From Staphylococcus petrasii (GTDB lineage Bacteria; Bacillota; Bacilli; Staphylococcales; Staphylococcaceae): 64,000 bases of DNA. The position numbers and the translations under genes were made by a program. This document shows, piece after piece, positions 9,490 through 18,418 of the stretch. The notes under the pieces were generated by a model. It searched no databases, was not told the origin of the DNA, and saw nothing but the letters and a program-made list of their open reading frames with translations. Position 1 is the first letter of the stretch; each line of letters opens with the position of its first letter. The stretch covers positions 1 through 64,000 of the forward strand of contig NZ_PPRC01000010.1 in assembly GCF_002902565.1 (NCBI RefSeq), written 5' to 3'.

Positions 9490-10074
9490 TTACTCATCAA
9501 GCTTTGGCGCATCTTCTTCAGTGATTGTTCGTATCACTTTCGCTGGGACACCAGCAACTAAACTATTCTCTGGAACATCTTTCGTTACTACACTTCCCGC
9601 TGCAATTACTGAACCATCGCCGATAGTCACGCCAGGCGTAACTACTACATTCCCACCAAACCAAATGTTATTACCAATTGTAATGGGCTGTGCTAGTTCA
9701 AGACCTTTGTTGCGTTCCTTATATGTAAGTGGATGATGAGCGGTATAAAAGCCACATGAAGGACCAATAAAGACGTCATTACCTATAGTGATACCTCCAC
9801 CGTCCATAAAATAACAATTACTATTTATGAAGACATTTCCTCCTAGTTTCACATTCCAACCGTAATCCGTATCAAACGGACTAATTAACGCTAAATTTTC
9901 CGCTTCATATCCAAATAATTCTGTTAGTATTTCTTTGCGTTTTTCTTTATTACTCGGACGGGTTTGATTGAGTTCAAAGCACAAATCTTTTGCGCGAACA
10001 CGGTCTGCGTCTAATTCTTCATCAAAGTTAGCATCATACCATTGATTCGCTAACATTTTTTCTTTTTCAGTCAT
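9490..10074 (-). CDS. Maltose/galactoside-type sugar O-acetyltransferase
   Basis: Left-handed beta-helix acetyltransferase of the LacA/Maa/NodL family, about 194 residues from the ATG at 10074 (ribosome site AGGTGA five bases upstream; a GTG three codons earlier has none). The N-terminal helical cap contains [18 protein letters not shown], the Mac-domain signature, and the C-terminal part consists of hexapeptide repeats ([30 protein letters not shown]) with the catalytic His in FYTAHHPL. It transfers acetyl from acetyl-CoA to a sugar hydroxyl. Natural substrate unknown; family members often act as detoxifying enzymes for non-metabolisable sugars. Confidence 0.92.
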   Translation of the reverse strand: MTEKEKMLANQWYDANFDEELDADRVRAKDLCFELNQTRPSNKEKRKEILTELFGYEAENLALISPFDTDYGWNVKLGGNVFINSNCYFMDGGGITIGNDVFIGPSCGFYTAHHPLTYKERNKGLELAQPITIGNNIWFGGNVVVTPGVTIGDGSVIAAGSVVTKDVPENSLVAGVPAKVIRTITEEDAPKLDE

Positions 10075-10162
10075 ATGTCTCACCTACTTTTATAGTTAGT
10101 TAAAGTTTAAACAATCTTTACTTTTTTAGCACGAAAAATCCATTACTTATTAATTATGGCAA

Positions 10163-10196
10163 TAAAAAATCCCCGGAAGTCATTTACTTCCAGGGA
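10163..10196 (-). terminator. Terminator of SDR gene
   Basis: Stem ATCCCCGGAAGT / ACTTCCAGGGAT (one bulge) followed on the minus strand by TTTTTTATT, 27 bases after the SDR stop. Confidence 0.85.
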
Positions 10197-10222
10197 TGAT
10201 AATCTCTATATTTATGCCACGA

Positions 10223-11092
10223 TTATGACGTAATATAATCTCCGCCGTTTACATGGATAATTTGACCTGTAATATAAGAGCTATCTGCATTTGTAGCTAA
10301 GAATACATATGCAGGAGCAAGTTCGGCAGGTTGGCCACGTCTACCCATTGGTGTGTCGCCACCTTGGTTTTCCACTTTGTCTTCATCAAATGTAGATGGG
10401 ATAAGTGGTGTATAAATTGGACCAGGTGCTACACCATTTACGCGAATATTTTTCTCCATTAACGTTGTCGCTAATGAACGTGTGAATGATACAATCGCAC
10501 CTTTAGTTGAAGAATAATCAATTAAATGACCTGAGCCACGATAAGCCGTTACACTTGTTGTATTAATGATGGCATCATTTTCATGCAAGTGAGGTACAGC
10601 TGCTTGTGACAAGAAGAACATACCAAAGATATTTGTATCGAATGTTTCTTTAAATTGTTCAGGCGTAATATCTAAGAAATCATCTTGTGGAAATTGAACT
10701 GCACCGTTATTGACTAAGATATTTAAACCGCCAAAGTCTTTAACTACATTTTCCACTAAATCTTTAGATTGTTGCGCATCTTTTAAATCATGTGAATAAG
10801 CTTTTGCTTCTACGCCGATTTCTTTAAGACGATTAACTGTTTCTTCAGCGTCTTCATGTTCATTGTAGTAACCGATAGCAACGTTTGCGCCTTCTTTCGC
10901 AAATAAGATTGCGACAGAGCGACCAATACCTGAGTCACCGCCAGTAATAAGCGCTACTTTACCTTTTAATTTACCCGCAGCTTTATATTCATCTAATTCT
11001 GAAACTGGTCTTGGATCCATATCCTTCTCGCTACCAGGTTGTTCCGATTGAGTATAGCCTTTTATTTTTTTATGAAATTCTAATAAATTCAT
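10223..11092 (-). CDS. General-stress-type SDR oxidoreductase (YhxC/YhdF-like)
   Basis: Short-chain dehydrogenase of 289 residues with an N-terminal extension of about 40 residues (PGSEKDMDPRPV) characteristic of the YhxC/YdaD/YhdF group. NAD(P)-binding TGGDSGIG is at about residues 50-57, NNGA at the middle, and the Tyr-Lys pair in DYSSTKGA; it ends ITGQIIHVNGGDYITS. Homologues in Bacillus and S. aureus belong to the general stress response. A sigma-B-like promoter lies 32-57 bases upstream, supporting the same control here. Substrate unknown. Confidence 0.9.
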   Translation of the reverse strand: MNLLEFHKKIKGYTQSEQPGSEKDMDPRPVSELDEYKAAGKLKGKVALITGGDSGIGRSVAILFAKEGANVAIGYYNEHEDAEETVNRLKEIGVEAKAYSHDLKDAQQSKDLVENVVKDFGGLNILVNNGAVQFPQDDFLDITPEQFKETFDTNIFGMFFLSQAAVPHLHENDAIINTTSVTAYRGSGHLIDYSSTKGAIVSFTRSLATTLMEKNIRVNGVAPGPIYTPLIPSTFDEDKVENQGGDTPMGRRGQPAELAPAYVFLATNADSSYITGQIIHVNGGDYITS

Positions 11093-11123
11093 TCATGCTC
11101 ACTCCTTTGTTATTTACTTAACC

Positions 11124-11149
11124 GTTCCCATTTCTTGAAATTTTAAAAC
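11124..11149 (-). promoter_or_regulatory. Sigma-B-type promoter of SDR gene
   Basis: On the minus strand GTTTTA (11144-11149), 14 bases, GGGAAC (11124-11129), against the sigma-B consensus GTTTAA-N12-15-GGGTAT. The ribosome site AAAGGAG follows. Confidence 0.7.
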
Positions 11150-11371
11150 AATTACCACTCTATTTTTTATTTAGGAAAATTAGATTTAAACCTAAAAAAG
11201 TTTGTATTACATCATTCAATTTATTTACAACTTTTGAATGATAGTAAATCCGTACTATGGACGCATGAAATTTATTCAATAACCTTATATAATAAGATTA
11301 AATTAAAGAGAAAATTAATTATCCTCAGTAATTTGCCCTAAAAGAGAGAAAGACAAGGAGTGCGATATCAC

Positions 11372-11578
11372 ATGAAAGGTATATTCAAAGGAATTATTAC
11401 GTTGCTCATTATCCTTGGTATTGTGAAAACATTCCAAGACCACGATATTATTAACGAAGCCAATCACTATTACGATGAAGTAAGAAATGGTCAATTTGTT
11501 CAAACAATTTCAAGTTATGATTTCAATAATTTAAAAAACTTACATTTTGATCACTTTAATCCATCAGATTTTTTCTAA
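11372..11578 (+). CDS. Small hydrophobic-N-terminus protein, unknown function
   Basis: A 68-residue protein starting at the ATG at 11372 (AAGGAG site 11-16 bases upstream). The first 20 residues are one hydrophobic helix (KGIFKGIITLLIILGIVKTF), which could be a membrane anchor or uncleaved signal; the rest is hydrophilic, aromatic-rich and acidic (FDHFNPSDFF end). It is flanked by a TATAAT at 11287-11292 and a strong terminator at 11600, so it forms its own transcription unit. I do not recognise the family. Confidence 0.7.
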   Translation: MKGIFKGIITLLIILGIVKTFQDHDIINEANHYYDEVRNGQFVQTISSYDFNNLKNLHFDHFNPSDFF

Positions 11579-11599
11579 AATAAATACAGCTTTATTTAC

Positions 11600-11641
11600 A
11601 GCACACATGTTAGATTCCCCCTTCTGACATGTGTGCTTTTT
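11600..11641 (+). terminator. Terminator of small membrane-protein gene
   Basis: Perfect arms AGCACACATGT (11600-11610) and ACATGTGTGCT (11627-11637), followed by a T-rich tail. Confidence 0.9.
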
Positions 11642-11669
11642 ATTTTTGAAAAATGGTCAAACAGAGTCA

Positions 11670-11698
11670 TTGACTGAAATACCCTTAGGGGGTATATT
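11670..11698 (+). promoter_or_regulatory. copA promoter with CsoR operator
   Basis: TTGACT (11670-11675), 17-base spacer, TATATT (11693-11698). The spacer holds ATACCCTTAGGGGGTAT (11679-11695), the GC-rich pseudo-palindrome bound by the copper-sensing repressor CsoR in Firmicutes. Placement between -35 and -10 gives steric repression released by Cu(I). Confidence 0.9.
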
Positions 11699-11726
11699 AA
11701 ACATGAACATTCGAGGAGGTGCACAA

Positions 11727-14114
11727 ATGAGCCAAGATAGCAAAACTACGTTAGCGATTACTGGGATGACGTGTGCGGCATGCTCTAACAGAATTGAGAA
11801 ACGTCTTAATAAAATGGATCATGTGGATGCCCAAGTCAATTTAACGACTGAAAAAGCCAATATTAAATATGCTTCAAGTGAATATAAGGTGAATGATTTT
11901 GTCGAGATTGTTCAAAAGTTAGGCTATGATGTTGCCACTGATAAGGCAGAGCTTGATATTACTGGCATGACCTGTGCTGCATGTTCTAACCGTATTGAAA
12001 AGGTGTTAAATAAAACTGCTGGTGTGAAACAGGCTACCGTAAACTTAACGACTGAACAAGCGGCGATTGATTATTACCCTGGACAAACAGATGTTGATAC
12101 ATTAATTGGTCGCATTCAAAAGTTGGGTTATGATGCTGAACGGAAACAAACTGAGGAAGAACAAACGTCACGTAAAGAGCGAGAATTGAAGCATAAACGT
12201 AACAAGCTTATTATTTCTGCGATCCTTTCTTTACCTTTATTAATGACGATGCTTGTTCATTTATTCAATATGCACTTGCCTGATATTTTAATGAATCCTT
12301 GGTTTCAATTTATTTTAGCGACCCCTATCCAATTTATTATCGGTTGGCAATTCTATGTGGGCGCGTATAAGAACTTGCGTAATGGTGGCGCCAATATGGA
12401 TGTGTTAGTCGCTTTAGGTACAAGTGCTGCTTACTTTTACAGTATTTATGAAATGATTAAGTGGCTAGTCGGCACCACTACCACACCTCATCTATATTTC
12501 GAAACGAGTGCCGTATTAATTACACTTATTCTTTTCGGAAAATATTTAGAAGCAAGAGCGAAATCACAAACGACGAATGCGTTAAGTGAATTGTTAAATT
12601 TACAGGCGAAAGAAGCGCGTATTGTTAGTGATGATGGCACACAACAGATGGTACCTTTAGATCAAGTTAACGTGAACGATATTTTATTAATTAAACCAGG
12701 TGAAAAAATACCGGTAGATGGTCAAATTATTAAAGGCGAAACGGCTGTAGACGAATCGATGTTAACTGGTGAATCCATGCCGATTGATAAACAAGTTGAT
12801 GATACGGTGATTGGTTCAACGATTAATACCAATGGCGTAATTACGATTAAAGCAACGAAAGTGGGTAAAGATACTGCGCTATCTAATATCATTAAAGTTG
12901 TTGAAGATGCGCAAAGTTCTAAAGCTCCTATTCAACGTTTAGCTGATATTATTTCTGGCTATTTTGTACCGATTGTTATTGGTATTGCCGTACTTACGTT
13001 TTTAATCTGGATTGTATTTGTTCATCCTGGACAATTTGAAGATGCCTTAGTCGCAGCCATCTCTGTGTTGGTAATTGCTTGCCCATGTGCGCTTGGTCTT
13101 GCTACACCTACGTCTATCATGGTTGGGACTGGTCGCGCTGCGGAACATGGTATTTTATTTAAAGGTGGCGAATATGTAGAACGTACTCACCAGGTCGATA
13201 CGGTGGTGTTTGACAAAACGGGTACGTTAACACATGGGAAACCTGAGGTAACCTATTTCCAAGGAGCAAAAGAAATATTGTCATTGATTGCCTCTGTTGA
13301 AAGTAATTCTGAGCATCCGTTGGCTACTGCGATTGTCGGTTATGCGCGTGAACAAGGTGTGGACACTGCTGAGGTTTCTGATTACCGCACATTACCTGGT
13401 CATGGGGTGCAAGCGGTGGTTGAGAATAAAATGTTATACGTGGGCAATCGTAAATTAATGACGGATAATGGTATTAATATTAGCGATGTGCTGTCTAAGA
13501 TGGAAGCACTTGAGGCGAAGGGTCAAACGGTTATGTTAGCGGCGTATGACGGCGACTTGAAAGGCATGATTGCTGTTGCGGATACGGTGAAGTCTTCTGC
13601 GAAAGAAGCGATTCAACAGTTAAATGATATGCATATTCATACGGTGATGCTGACTGGAGATAATGAACGTACGGCGCGAGCGATTGCGGATGAGGTTGGC
13701 ATTGATCAAGTGATTGCGAATGTCTTACCGGAAGATAAAGCGGAACATATTGGCAAGTTACAAGCGGATGATCATAAAGTTGCGATGGTTGGCGATGGCA
13801 TTAATGATGCACCTGCGTTAGTAAAAGCGGATATTGGTATAGCGATGGATACAGGAACAGAGGTAGCGATTGAAGCGGCTGACATCACTATACTTGGTGG
13901 TGACATTCACTTAGTCCCTAAAGCGATTCGTGCGAGTGATAAGACGATTCGCAATATTAAGCAGAATCTATTCTGGGCATTTGGCTATAATGTCGCAGGA
14001 ATCCCGATTGCAGCGATGGGCTTATTAGCACCGTGGATTGCTGGTGCAGCGATGGCGTTAAGTTCTGTAAGTGTTGTAAGTAATGCTTTACGTTTAAAAC
14101 GCATGAAATTATAA
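11727..14114 (+). CDS. copA: Copper-exporting P1B-type ATPase CopA
   Basis: Cu(I) efflux ATPase of the cytoplasmic membrane, 795 residues from the ATG at 11727 behind a perfect GAGGAGGT site; the frame is open upstream but without a ribosome site. Two heavy-metal-associated domains carry GMTCAAC at residues 13-19 and 80-86. The core has the metal-binding CPCALG in TM6, the phosphorylation motif DKTGTLT, TGES and GDGINDAP. The second copper gene copZ follows after a 101-base gap that contains a mini-ORF. The CsoR operator in the promoter predicts copper induction. All expected motifs are intact. Confidence 0.97.
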   Translation: MSQDSKTTLAITGMTCAACSNRIEKRLNKMDHVDAQVNLTTEKANIKYASSEYKVNDFVEIVQKLGYDVATDKAELDITGMTCAACSNRIEKVLNKTAGVKQATVNLTTEQAAIDYYPGQTDVDTLIGRIQKLGYDAERKQTEEEQTSRKERELKHKRNKLIISAILSLPLLMTMLVHLFNMHLPDILMNPWFQFILATPIQFIIGWQFYVGAYKNLRNGGANMDVLVALGTSAAYFYSIYEMIKWLVGTTTTPHLYFETSAVLITLILFGKYLEARAKSQTTNALSELLNLQAKEARIVSDDGTQQMVPLDQVNVNDILLIKPGEKIPVDGQIIKGETAVDESMLTGESMPIDKQVDDTVIGSTINTNGVITIKATKVGKDTALSNIIKVVEDAQSSKAPIQRLADIISGYFVPIVIGIAVLTFLIWIVFVHPGQFEDALVAAISVLVIACPCALGLATPTSIMVGTGRAAEHGILFKGGEYVERTHQVDTVVFDKTGTLTHGKPEVTYFQGAKEILSLIASVESNSEHPLATAIVGYAREQGVDTAEVSDYRTLPGHGVQAVVENKMLYVGNRKLMTDNGINISDVLSKMEALEAKGQTVMLAAYDGDLKGMIAVADTVKSSAKEAIQQLNDMHIHTVMLTGDNERTARAIADEVGIDQVIANVLPEDKAEHIGKLQADDHKVAMVGDGINDAPALVKADIGIAMDTGTEVAIEAADITILGGDIHLVPKAIRASDKTIRNIKQNLFWAFGYNVAGIPIAAMGLLAPWIAGAAMALSSVSVVSNALRLKRMKL

Positions 14115-14175
14115 ATGCATTTTATTAACATAATTCTATTTTATTTTTGTTTCATCTATTGAAAAGGAGTAAAAT

Positions 14176-14208
14176 ATGGGTATATATATAATAAGTTCTT
14201 GGAGGTGA
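14176..14208 (+). CDS. Possible 10-codon ORF between copA and copZ
   Basis: AAAAGGAG followed seven bases later by ATG and the codons for MGIYIISSWR, with the TGA stop overlapping the ribosome site (GGAGGTG) of copZ. The arrangement could couple copZ translation to a short leader peptide, or be accidental. No comparative evidence is available here. Confidence 0.3.
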   Translation: MGIYIISSWR

Positions 14209-14215
14209 CGCAAAA

Positions 14216-14422
14216 ATGATTAATGATGTAATTAAAGTAGATGGTATGAGTTGTGACCATTGCAGAAATACTATTGAATCAGCATTAGCTAAAATCAATG
14301 GCGTGAGAAGCGCTGAAGTAGATTTAGATAAAAATGAAGTTAGAGTAGATTACGATGACAATAAAGTTTCAATGAAAGAAATGAAAGATGCCATCGAAGA
14401 TCAAGGTTATGATGTAAAATAA
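14216..14422 (+). CDS. copZ: Copper chaperone CopZ
   Basis: A 68-residue Atx1-like chaperone: a single heavy-metal-associated domain with the Cu(I)-binding motif GMSCDHC at residues 10-16 (Cys13, Cys16). It delivers Cu(I) to the CopA N-terminal domains and participates in CsoR signalling. It lies directly behind copA and shares the CsoR-controlled unit; a strong terminator follows the stop. Confidence 0.95.
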   Translation: MINDVIKVDGMSCDHCRNTIESALAKINGVRSAEVDLDKNEVRVDYDDNKVSMKEMKDAIEDQGYDVK

Positions 14423-14449
14423 TTCATAACTCTAATGATTGATTTATAG

Positions 14450-14495
14450 AACTCCTAGAGAGAAGGTTATGTTGCTCCTCCCTAGGAGTTTTTTA
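14450..14495. terminator. Terminator of copAZ
   Basis: Arms AACTCCTAG and CTAGGAGTT enclosing about 23 bases, followed by TTTTTATTA on the plus strand. It abuts the convergent D-lactate dehydrogenase gene. Confidence 0.85.
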
Positions 14496-15494
14496 TTAGT
14501 TTACTCTTAATTTTGTGGTGCCTGTGTTTAATACGTCTATGGTAGCGTCTAATGCGTCTACAATTAAATTTTTCACGGCTGCGTCAGTATAAAAAGCAAT
14601 GTGTGGCGTTAGAAGAATGTCTTCACGTGCAATTAGCTCATCTAATAGCGCATCATCGAAAGCTTTGTCGCGATAATCGCCAGGGAATAATCCTCTTTCA
14701 TGTTCGTAGGTATCTAGTGCTGCCCCTTTAATATGACCTTCATCAATAGCGCTGAGCAATGCTTTCGTGTCTACGATTGAGCCTCTTGCTGCGTTAACAA
14801 AGACAGCGCCTTGTTTGAATTGTGCGAAGCGGGAGGCATCGAACAAGTGATGATTATATTTCGTCGCAGGTATATGCACCGTAACGATATCGGCCTCTTT
14901 TAGCGCGTCTTCTAATGTATTTTTATATTCTACATATTGTGCGACGTGTTCATTTGGAAAAGGATCATACGCTACGACACGGCTGTTATAGCCTTTCGCG
15001 AATATCTTTGCAGTAATTGAACCAATACGTCCAGTACCAATAACCGCCACAGTTAGTTCGCTAATTGAACGAGATAAGATTGAAGGTTCCCATCTAAAGT
15101 CATGTGCACGTACTTTACGTTGAATATCATTTTGATTTCTAACAATATTAATCGCTTGTGTTACCGCAAATTCAGCAATTGAACTTGGTGAATACGACGG
15201 AACATTAGACACAATAATATTATATTTTGAAGCTAAATTTAAATCGTACATATCAAATCCTGCACTACGTTGTGCAATTTGTTTGATGCCGTATTGTTGT
15301 AACTTCGCAAATACTTCTTCTGATAAAGGATGTTGTTGTGATAAAGACAATCCATCAAATCCTTGAACACTATCCACGTTCTCTTCGGATAAAAAAGCTT
15401 TATTTAATTCTACTTCGACTTTATTTTCTGTTGCCCATTCTTCGATAAATGGAATATCTTCGTCTCGAACACTCATTATTTTGATTTTAGTCAT
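14496..15494 (-). CDS. ddh: D-lactate dehydrogenase / D-2-hydroxyacid dehydrogenase
   Basis: NAD-dependent D-isomer-specific 2-hydroxyacid dehydrogenase, 332 residues. The Rossmann motif GTGRIGSITAKIF lies near residue 150, the catalytic Arg is in VNAARGSIVD and the catalytic His in LLTPHIAFY. It reduces pyruvate or another 2-keto acid to the D-hydroxy acid. The gene is 28 bases behind an aminotransferase gene in the same orientation, and the pair follows one promoter and attenuator-like leader, so an amino-acid-derived 2-keto acid may be the physiological substrate. The same pair sits beside copZ and crtN in S. aureus. Confidence 0.9.
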   Translation of the reverse strand: MTKIKIMSVRDEDIPFIEEWATENKVEVELNKAFLSEENVDSVQGFDGLSLSQQHPLSEEVFAKLQQYGIKQIAQRSAGFDMYDLNLASKYNIIVSNVPSYSPSSIAEFAVTQAINIVRNQNDIQRKVRAHDFRWEPSILSRSISELTVAVIGTGRIGSITAKIFAKGYNSRVVAYDPFPNEHVAQYVEYKNTLEDALKEADIVTVHIPATKYNHHLFDASRFAQFKQGAVFVNAARGSIVDTKALLSAIDEGHIKGAALDTYEHERGLFPGDYRDKAFDDALLDELIAREDILLTPHIAFYTDAAVKNLIVDALDATIDVLNTGTTKLRVN

Positions 15495-15522
15495 GCTATC
15501 TCATCTCTTTTCTTCTTAGTTG

Positions 15523-16683
15523 TTAATCTTGATATAAATGTGATAAAGAGGCTAGTCTATCCGCCGCTTCGGCTAATTGTTCATTGTTAAGTGCTAATGA
15601 TATGCGGACGTAGTAGCGTCCATTTTCCCCAAAAGGAATACCTGGTGCTACTAAAATAGATTGTTCTTGTAATAAATATTGTTCGAATGTTTCACTGTCA
15701 TAGCCAGGCGGTGTTTGAAGCCATGAATAGATACCACCTTTAGAATGCACAAATGGTAACTTCGCTTCACTTAAACGTTGTTCGAAGGCATCGCGACGAC
15801 GTTTAAATGTTTCATTCTGTTGGTCTAAAAAGTCATCATAATGATTTAATGCATAGGTTGCGGCATCTTGTAAGGCACCAAACATCCCTGCATTAGTATG
15901 CGTTTGATATTTTTTAAGGGCTTGAATCATATCTTTATTGCCCACTGCAAATCCTACACGGAAGCCTGACATATTATATCCTTTCGATAATGAAAAGATT
16001 TCGATTGCAACGTCTTTGCCATTTTCAGAAGCAAGAATACTTGGATTCTTAGCATCAAATCCGAAAGCACTGTAAGCGAAGTCATGAACAATCTTAGTGC
16101 GTGTGCCTTTAAATTTCTGAATGGCTTCATCAAATACTTCTTTCGTCGCCGTTGAGCCTGTTGGATTGTTAGGATACGTTAAATAAATGAGGGCAGTATT
16201 CTCTAATGTTTCTGGGTCTACTTTGTCCCAATCTGGTAAATAGTCTGGAGGATCTAAATTGAGCGGTACTGGATTAGCATCTGCAAGCATGACGCCCGCT
16301 AAATAATCTGTGTAACCCGGGTCAGGCAATAAGACATTCTCTCCTGAATTTACGATACAAGTTGGTAATGCGACTAACCCATTCTTTGTACCATAAAGAA
16401 TACAGACTTCATCATCTTTATCTAACGTGACATGGTATTGACGTTGATAAAAATTGACGATGGCTTCTTTAAAAGATTCTTTACCGTGGAAGGCGCCGTA
16501 TTTCTGATTCTCTGGTATGCGTATAGCCTCTGCGAAGTGGTCAACAATACCTTGAGGTGTTTCTCCGTCTGGAATGCCCACTGCCATATTAATAAGTGGA
16601 AGAGGTCCATGTTCAACTTTACGTCCCATCGTTTTACCAAAATAACTTTCCGGTATCGCTGCTAATCGTTTTGATATTACCAT
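15523..16683 (-). CDS. PLP-dependent class I/II aminotransferase
   Basis: Fold-type I aminotransferase of 386 residues. Visible landmarks are the NMAVGIPDGETP start, the YGTKNGL and PDPGYTDY segments, the substrate-binding YLTYPNNPTGS, the PLP-binding lysine in FSLSKGYNMSGFRVG and the C-terminal carboxylate-binding Arg in YYVRISLA. It resembles the PatA / LL-diaminopimelate aminotransferase group, though the substrate cannot be fixed. A strong AAAAGGGGGAT ribosome site precedes the ATG. It is the first gene of a two-gene operon with ddh, and its leader contains mutually exclusive hairpins described separately. Confidence 0.9.
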   Translation of the reverse strand: MVISKRLAAIPESYFGKTMGRKVEHGPLPLINMAVGIPDGETPQGIVDHFAEAIRIPENQKYGAFHGKESFKEAIVNFYQRQYHVTLDKDDEVCILYGTKNGLVALPTCIVNSGENVLLPDPGYTDYLAGVMLADANPVPLNLDPPDYLPDWDKVDPETLENTALIYLTYPNNPTGSTATKEVFDEAIQKFKGTRTKIVHDFAYSAFGFDAKNPSILASENGKDVAIEIFSLSKGYNMSGFRVGFAVGNKDMIQALKKYQTHTNAGMFGALQDAATYALNHYDDFLDQQNETFKRRRDAFEQRLSEAKLPFVHSKGGIYSWLQTPPGYDSETFEQYLLQEQSILVAPGIPFGENGRYYVRISLALNNEQLAEAADRLASLSHLYQD

Positions 16684-16702
16684 TTGTATCCATCCCCCTT
16701 TT

Positions 16703-16752
16703 AAAAAATAAAAAAGCTATATGTCATGCTTAGTTAAAAGTGACATATAGCT
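16703..16752 (-). terminator. Leader terminator upstream of aminotransferase gene
   Basis: On the minus strand AGCTATATGTCA (complement of 16741-16752) pairs perfectly with TGACATATAGCT (16715-16726) and is followed by six Ts, ending about 20 bases before the aminotransferase start. It is inside the 5' leader, so it is an attenuator, and it may also end read-through from crtN, which has no terminator of its own. Confidence 0.85.
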
Positions 16753-16828
16753 GATCATCATATATGACACTTACCTTCAGAGAGTTCGCTCTCGTTCCTC
16801 TGATTCTTTAAATAAGTTCTATCGAATT
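16740..16828 (-). promoter_or_regulatory. Attenuator leader with candidate aptamer
   Basis: The RNA can pair GUGUCAUAUA (16761-16770) with UAUAUGUCAC (16740-16749), one mismatch; this antiterminator uses the same bases as the 5' arm of the terminator. Just upstream, ACUUA (16813-16817) can pair with UAAGU (16769-16773), closing a compact domain that contains CAGAG/CUCUG and GAGAG/CUCUC helices. This is the three-state layout of a riboswitch or RNA-binding attenuator. I cannot match it to a known aptamer; there is no T-box sequence. Confidence 0.6.
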
Positions 16829-16834
16829 AATTTT

Positions 16835-16862
16835 ATTCTATCAGTTCGATAAGTATTGTCAA
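16835..16862 (-). promoter_or_regulatory. Promoter of aminotransferase-ddh operon
   Basis: Perfect -35 TTGACA (16857-16862), 16-base spacer, -10 TAGAAT (16835-16840). A 7-base inverted repeat, TATCGAA (16845-16851 on minus) and TTCGATA (16820-16826), brackets the -10 and could be an operator. A partial CodY-like motif lies at 16870-16884 (12 of 15). Confidence 0.75.
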
Positions 16863-16901
16863 TATTGATAATTTTCTGAATTATTGTTTGTATTTCAAAA
16901 T

Positions 16902-18407
16902 TTAATGACCACGGGCGATATCGTCTAACATCGCTTCTGCAGTAATCTTTGCACTTGTCAGAACAATCGGCACACCGGCACCTGGATGGGTACTTGCTCC
17001 CGCAAAATATAAATCTTTATAGTCTCTCGACACGTTAGGTGGTCGATAATAATTACTTTGTGCCAATGTGGGCATTAAACCAAACGCCGTACCAAATTTA
17101 GCATTATAGCGCTTTTCGAAATCTAACGGCGTAAAGATAGTTTCTGAAACCACATCTTTTCGCACATCTTTTAATGCTTCAATCGTTTGTATCTTGTTGT
17201 AAACGACTTCTTTCGCACGTTCAATTGTCGCTGGATCGTTCCAATCAATATTTCCTGTTTTCAATTCAGGCACAGGCATCAAGACATACATTCCTGTTTG
17301 TCCTTCAGGCGCTAATGAATCATCTTCTACAGCTGGGAAATACAGATATAGTGACGGGTCGTCAGGCATTTTACCGCTAAATATATCATCAATGTTACCT
17401 CTAAAGTCTTCGGCAAAGACGACATTGTGCACATGGACTTTATCTCGTAAATCGCGATTTATGCCGGCATACACTAGAAATGCAGAACATGAGTAGTCCA
17501 TGTTTTCTACCTTTTCAGAAGAATATTTCTTAAGAGGTGAATGCGATGGCATCAAATGTTGTGCTGCATATGGGAAATCAGCCGTACAAAGCACTTTGTC
17601 GAAACGGTGAATGTCGCCATTCACGCGTAAACCGTCTGCGCATTTAAATTTAGGGTCAATGATAATTTCTTGGACATCTGAATTCAAGCGCACTTCTACA
17701 CCGAGGTCTTGGCCTAATTTCAATAAACCTTGAGCCAAGCTATACATGCCGCCTTTAATGTAATACACGCCATGCACCATTTCTATCATTGGAATAATCG
17801 AATAGATAGAAGGCCCCTGTTTCGGATCGATACCTATGTATAGCGTTTGAAAAGCTAAAAGTTTACGTATTTTCTCATTAGCCACGTAATTATCAATCAG
17901 TTGATCCGCTTTACTAATCGTACGTAATTTCAAGCCGCGATATAATGACAGCGGATTGTAGAACTCACTCGGTTTGCGGAATGTACGTTCCAAGAAATAC
18001 TTACGCGCAACTTCATAGCGTTTATACACATCCGTTAGAAATGACATAAATCCTTGCGTAGAGCCTGGCTCAATCGCTTCTAACGCCTGACTCAGTTGTG
18101 GCAAATCGGTAGAGACGCTGACTTTATCCTTATCTGAGAAGTAAATATCAAAGATGTGCGTTAACTGTCGCATATCTATATAATCTTCGTAATTTTTACC
18201 ACTTTCTTCAAATACTGCTTTATATACATCGGGTACCATGACGATGGTTGGTCCCATATCGAAGGTGAAACCATCTTTTTTAAATTGACTCATGCGTCCG
18301 CCAACTTGTTCATTCTTCTCAAATAGGGTTACTTGATGACCATGTGCAGCCAATCTTGCTGCTGCCGCTAAACCTGTCACCCCTGCGCCTACTACGGCAA
18401 TTTTCAT
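16902..18407 (-). CDS. crtN: Dehydrosqualene (4,4'-diapophytoene) desaturase CrtN
   Basis: FAD-dependent desaturase that converts dehydrosqualene to the yellow 4,4'-diaponeurosporene, second step of staphyloxanthin synthesis. 501 residues, matching the family. The dinucleotide-binding GAGVTGLAAAARLAAHG is at residues 7-23, followed by EKNEQVGGRM; the C-terminal FAD motif is in FAGASTHPGAGVPIVLTSA. Last gene of crtO-P-Q-M-N, 11 bases after crtM. No terminator is visible before the aminotransferase promoter. Reading frame complete. Confidence 0.97.
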   Translation of the reverse strand: MKIAVVGAGVTGLAAAARLAAHGHQVTLFEKNEQVGGRMSQFKKDGFTFDMGPTIVMVPDVYKAVFEESGKNYEDYIDMRQLTHIFDIYFSDKDKVSVSTDLPQLSQALEAIEPGSTQGFMSFLTDVYKRYEVARKYFLERTFRKPSEFYNPLSLYRGLKLRTISKADQLIDNYVANEKIRKLLAFQTLYIGIDPKQGPSIYSIIPMIEMVHGVYYIKGGMYSLAQGLLKLGQDLGVEVRLNSDVQEIIIDPKFKCADGLRVNGDIHRFDKVLCTADFPYAAQHLMPSHSPLKKYSSEKVENMDYSCSAFLVYAGINRDLRDKVHVHNVVFAEDFRGNIDDIFSGKMPDDPSLYLYFPAVEDDSLAPEGQTGMYVLMPVPELKTGNIDWNDPATIERAKEVVYNKIQTIEALKDVRKDVVSETIFTPLDFEKRYNAKFGTAFGLMPTLAQSNYYRPPNVSRDYKDLYFAGASTHPGAGVPIVLTSAKITAEAMLDDIARGH

Positions 18408-18418
18408 ACCATTACCAC

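Noticed and set aside
16769..16817. Possible S-box (SAM-I) or glycine riboswitch before the aminotransferase gene
   Set aside because: A few words resemble those families, but the diagnostic P3/P4 core of the S-box and the glycine tandem core are absent and the domain is too short.
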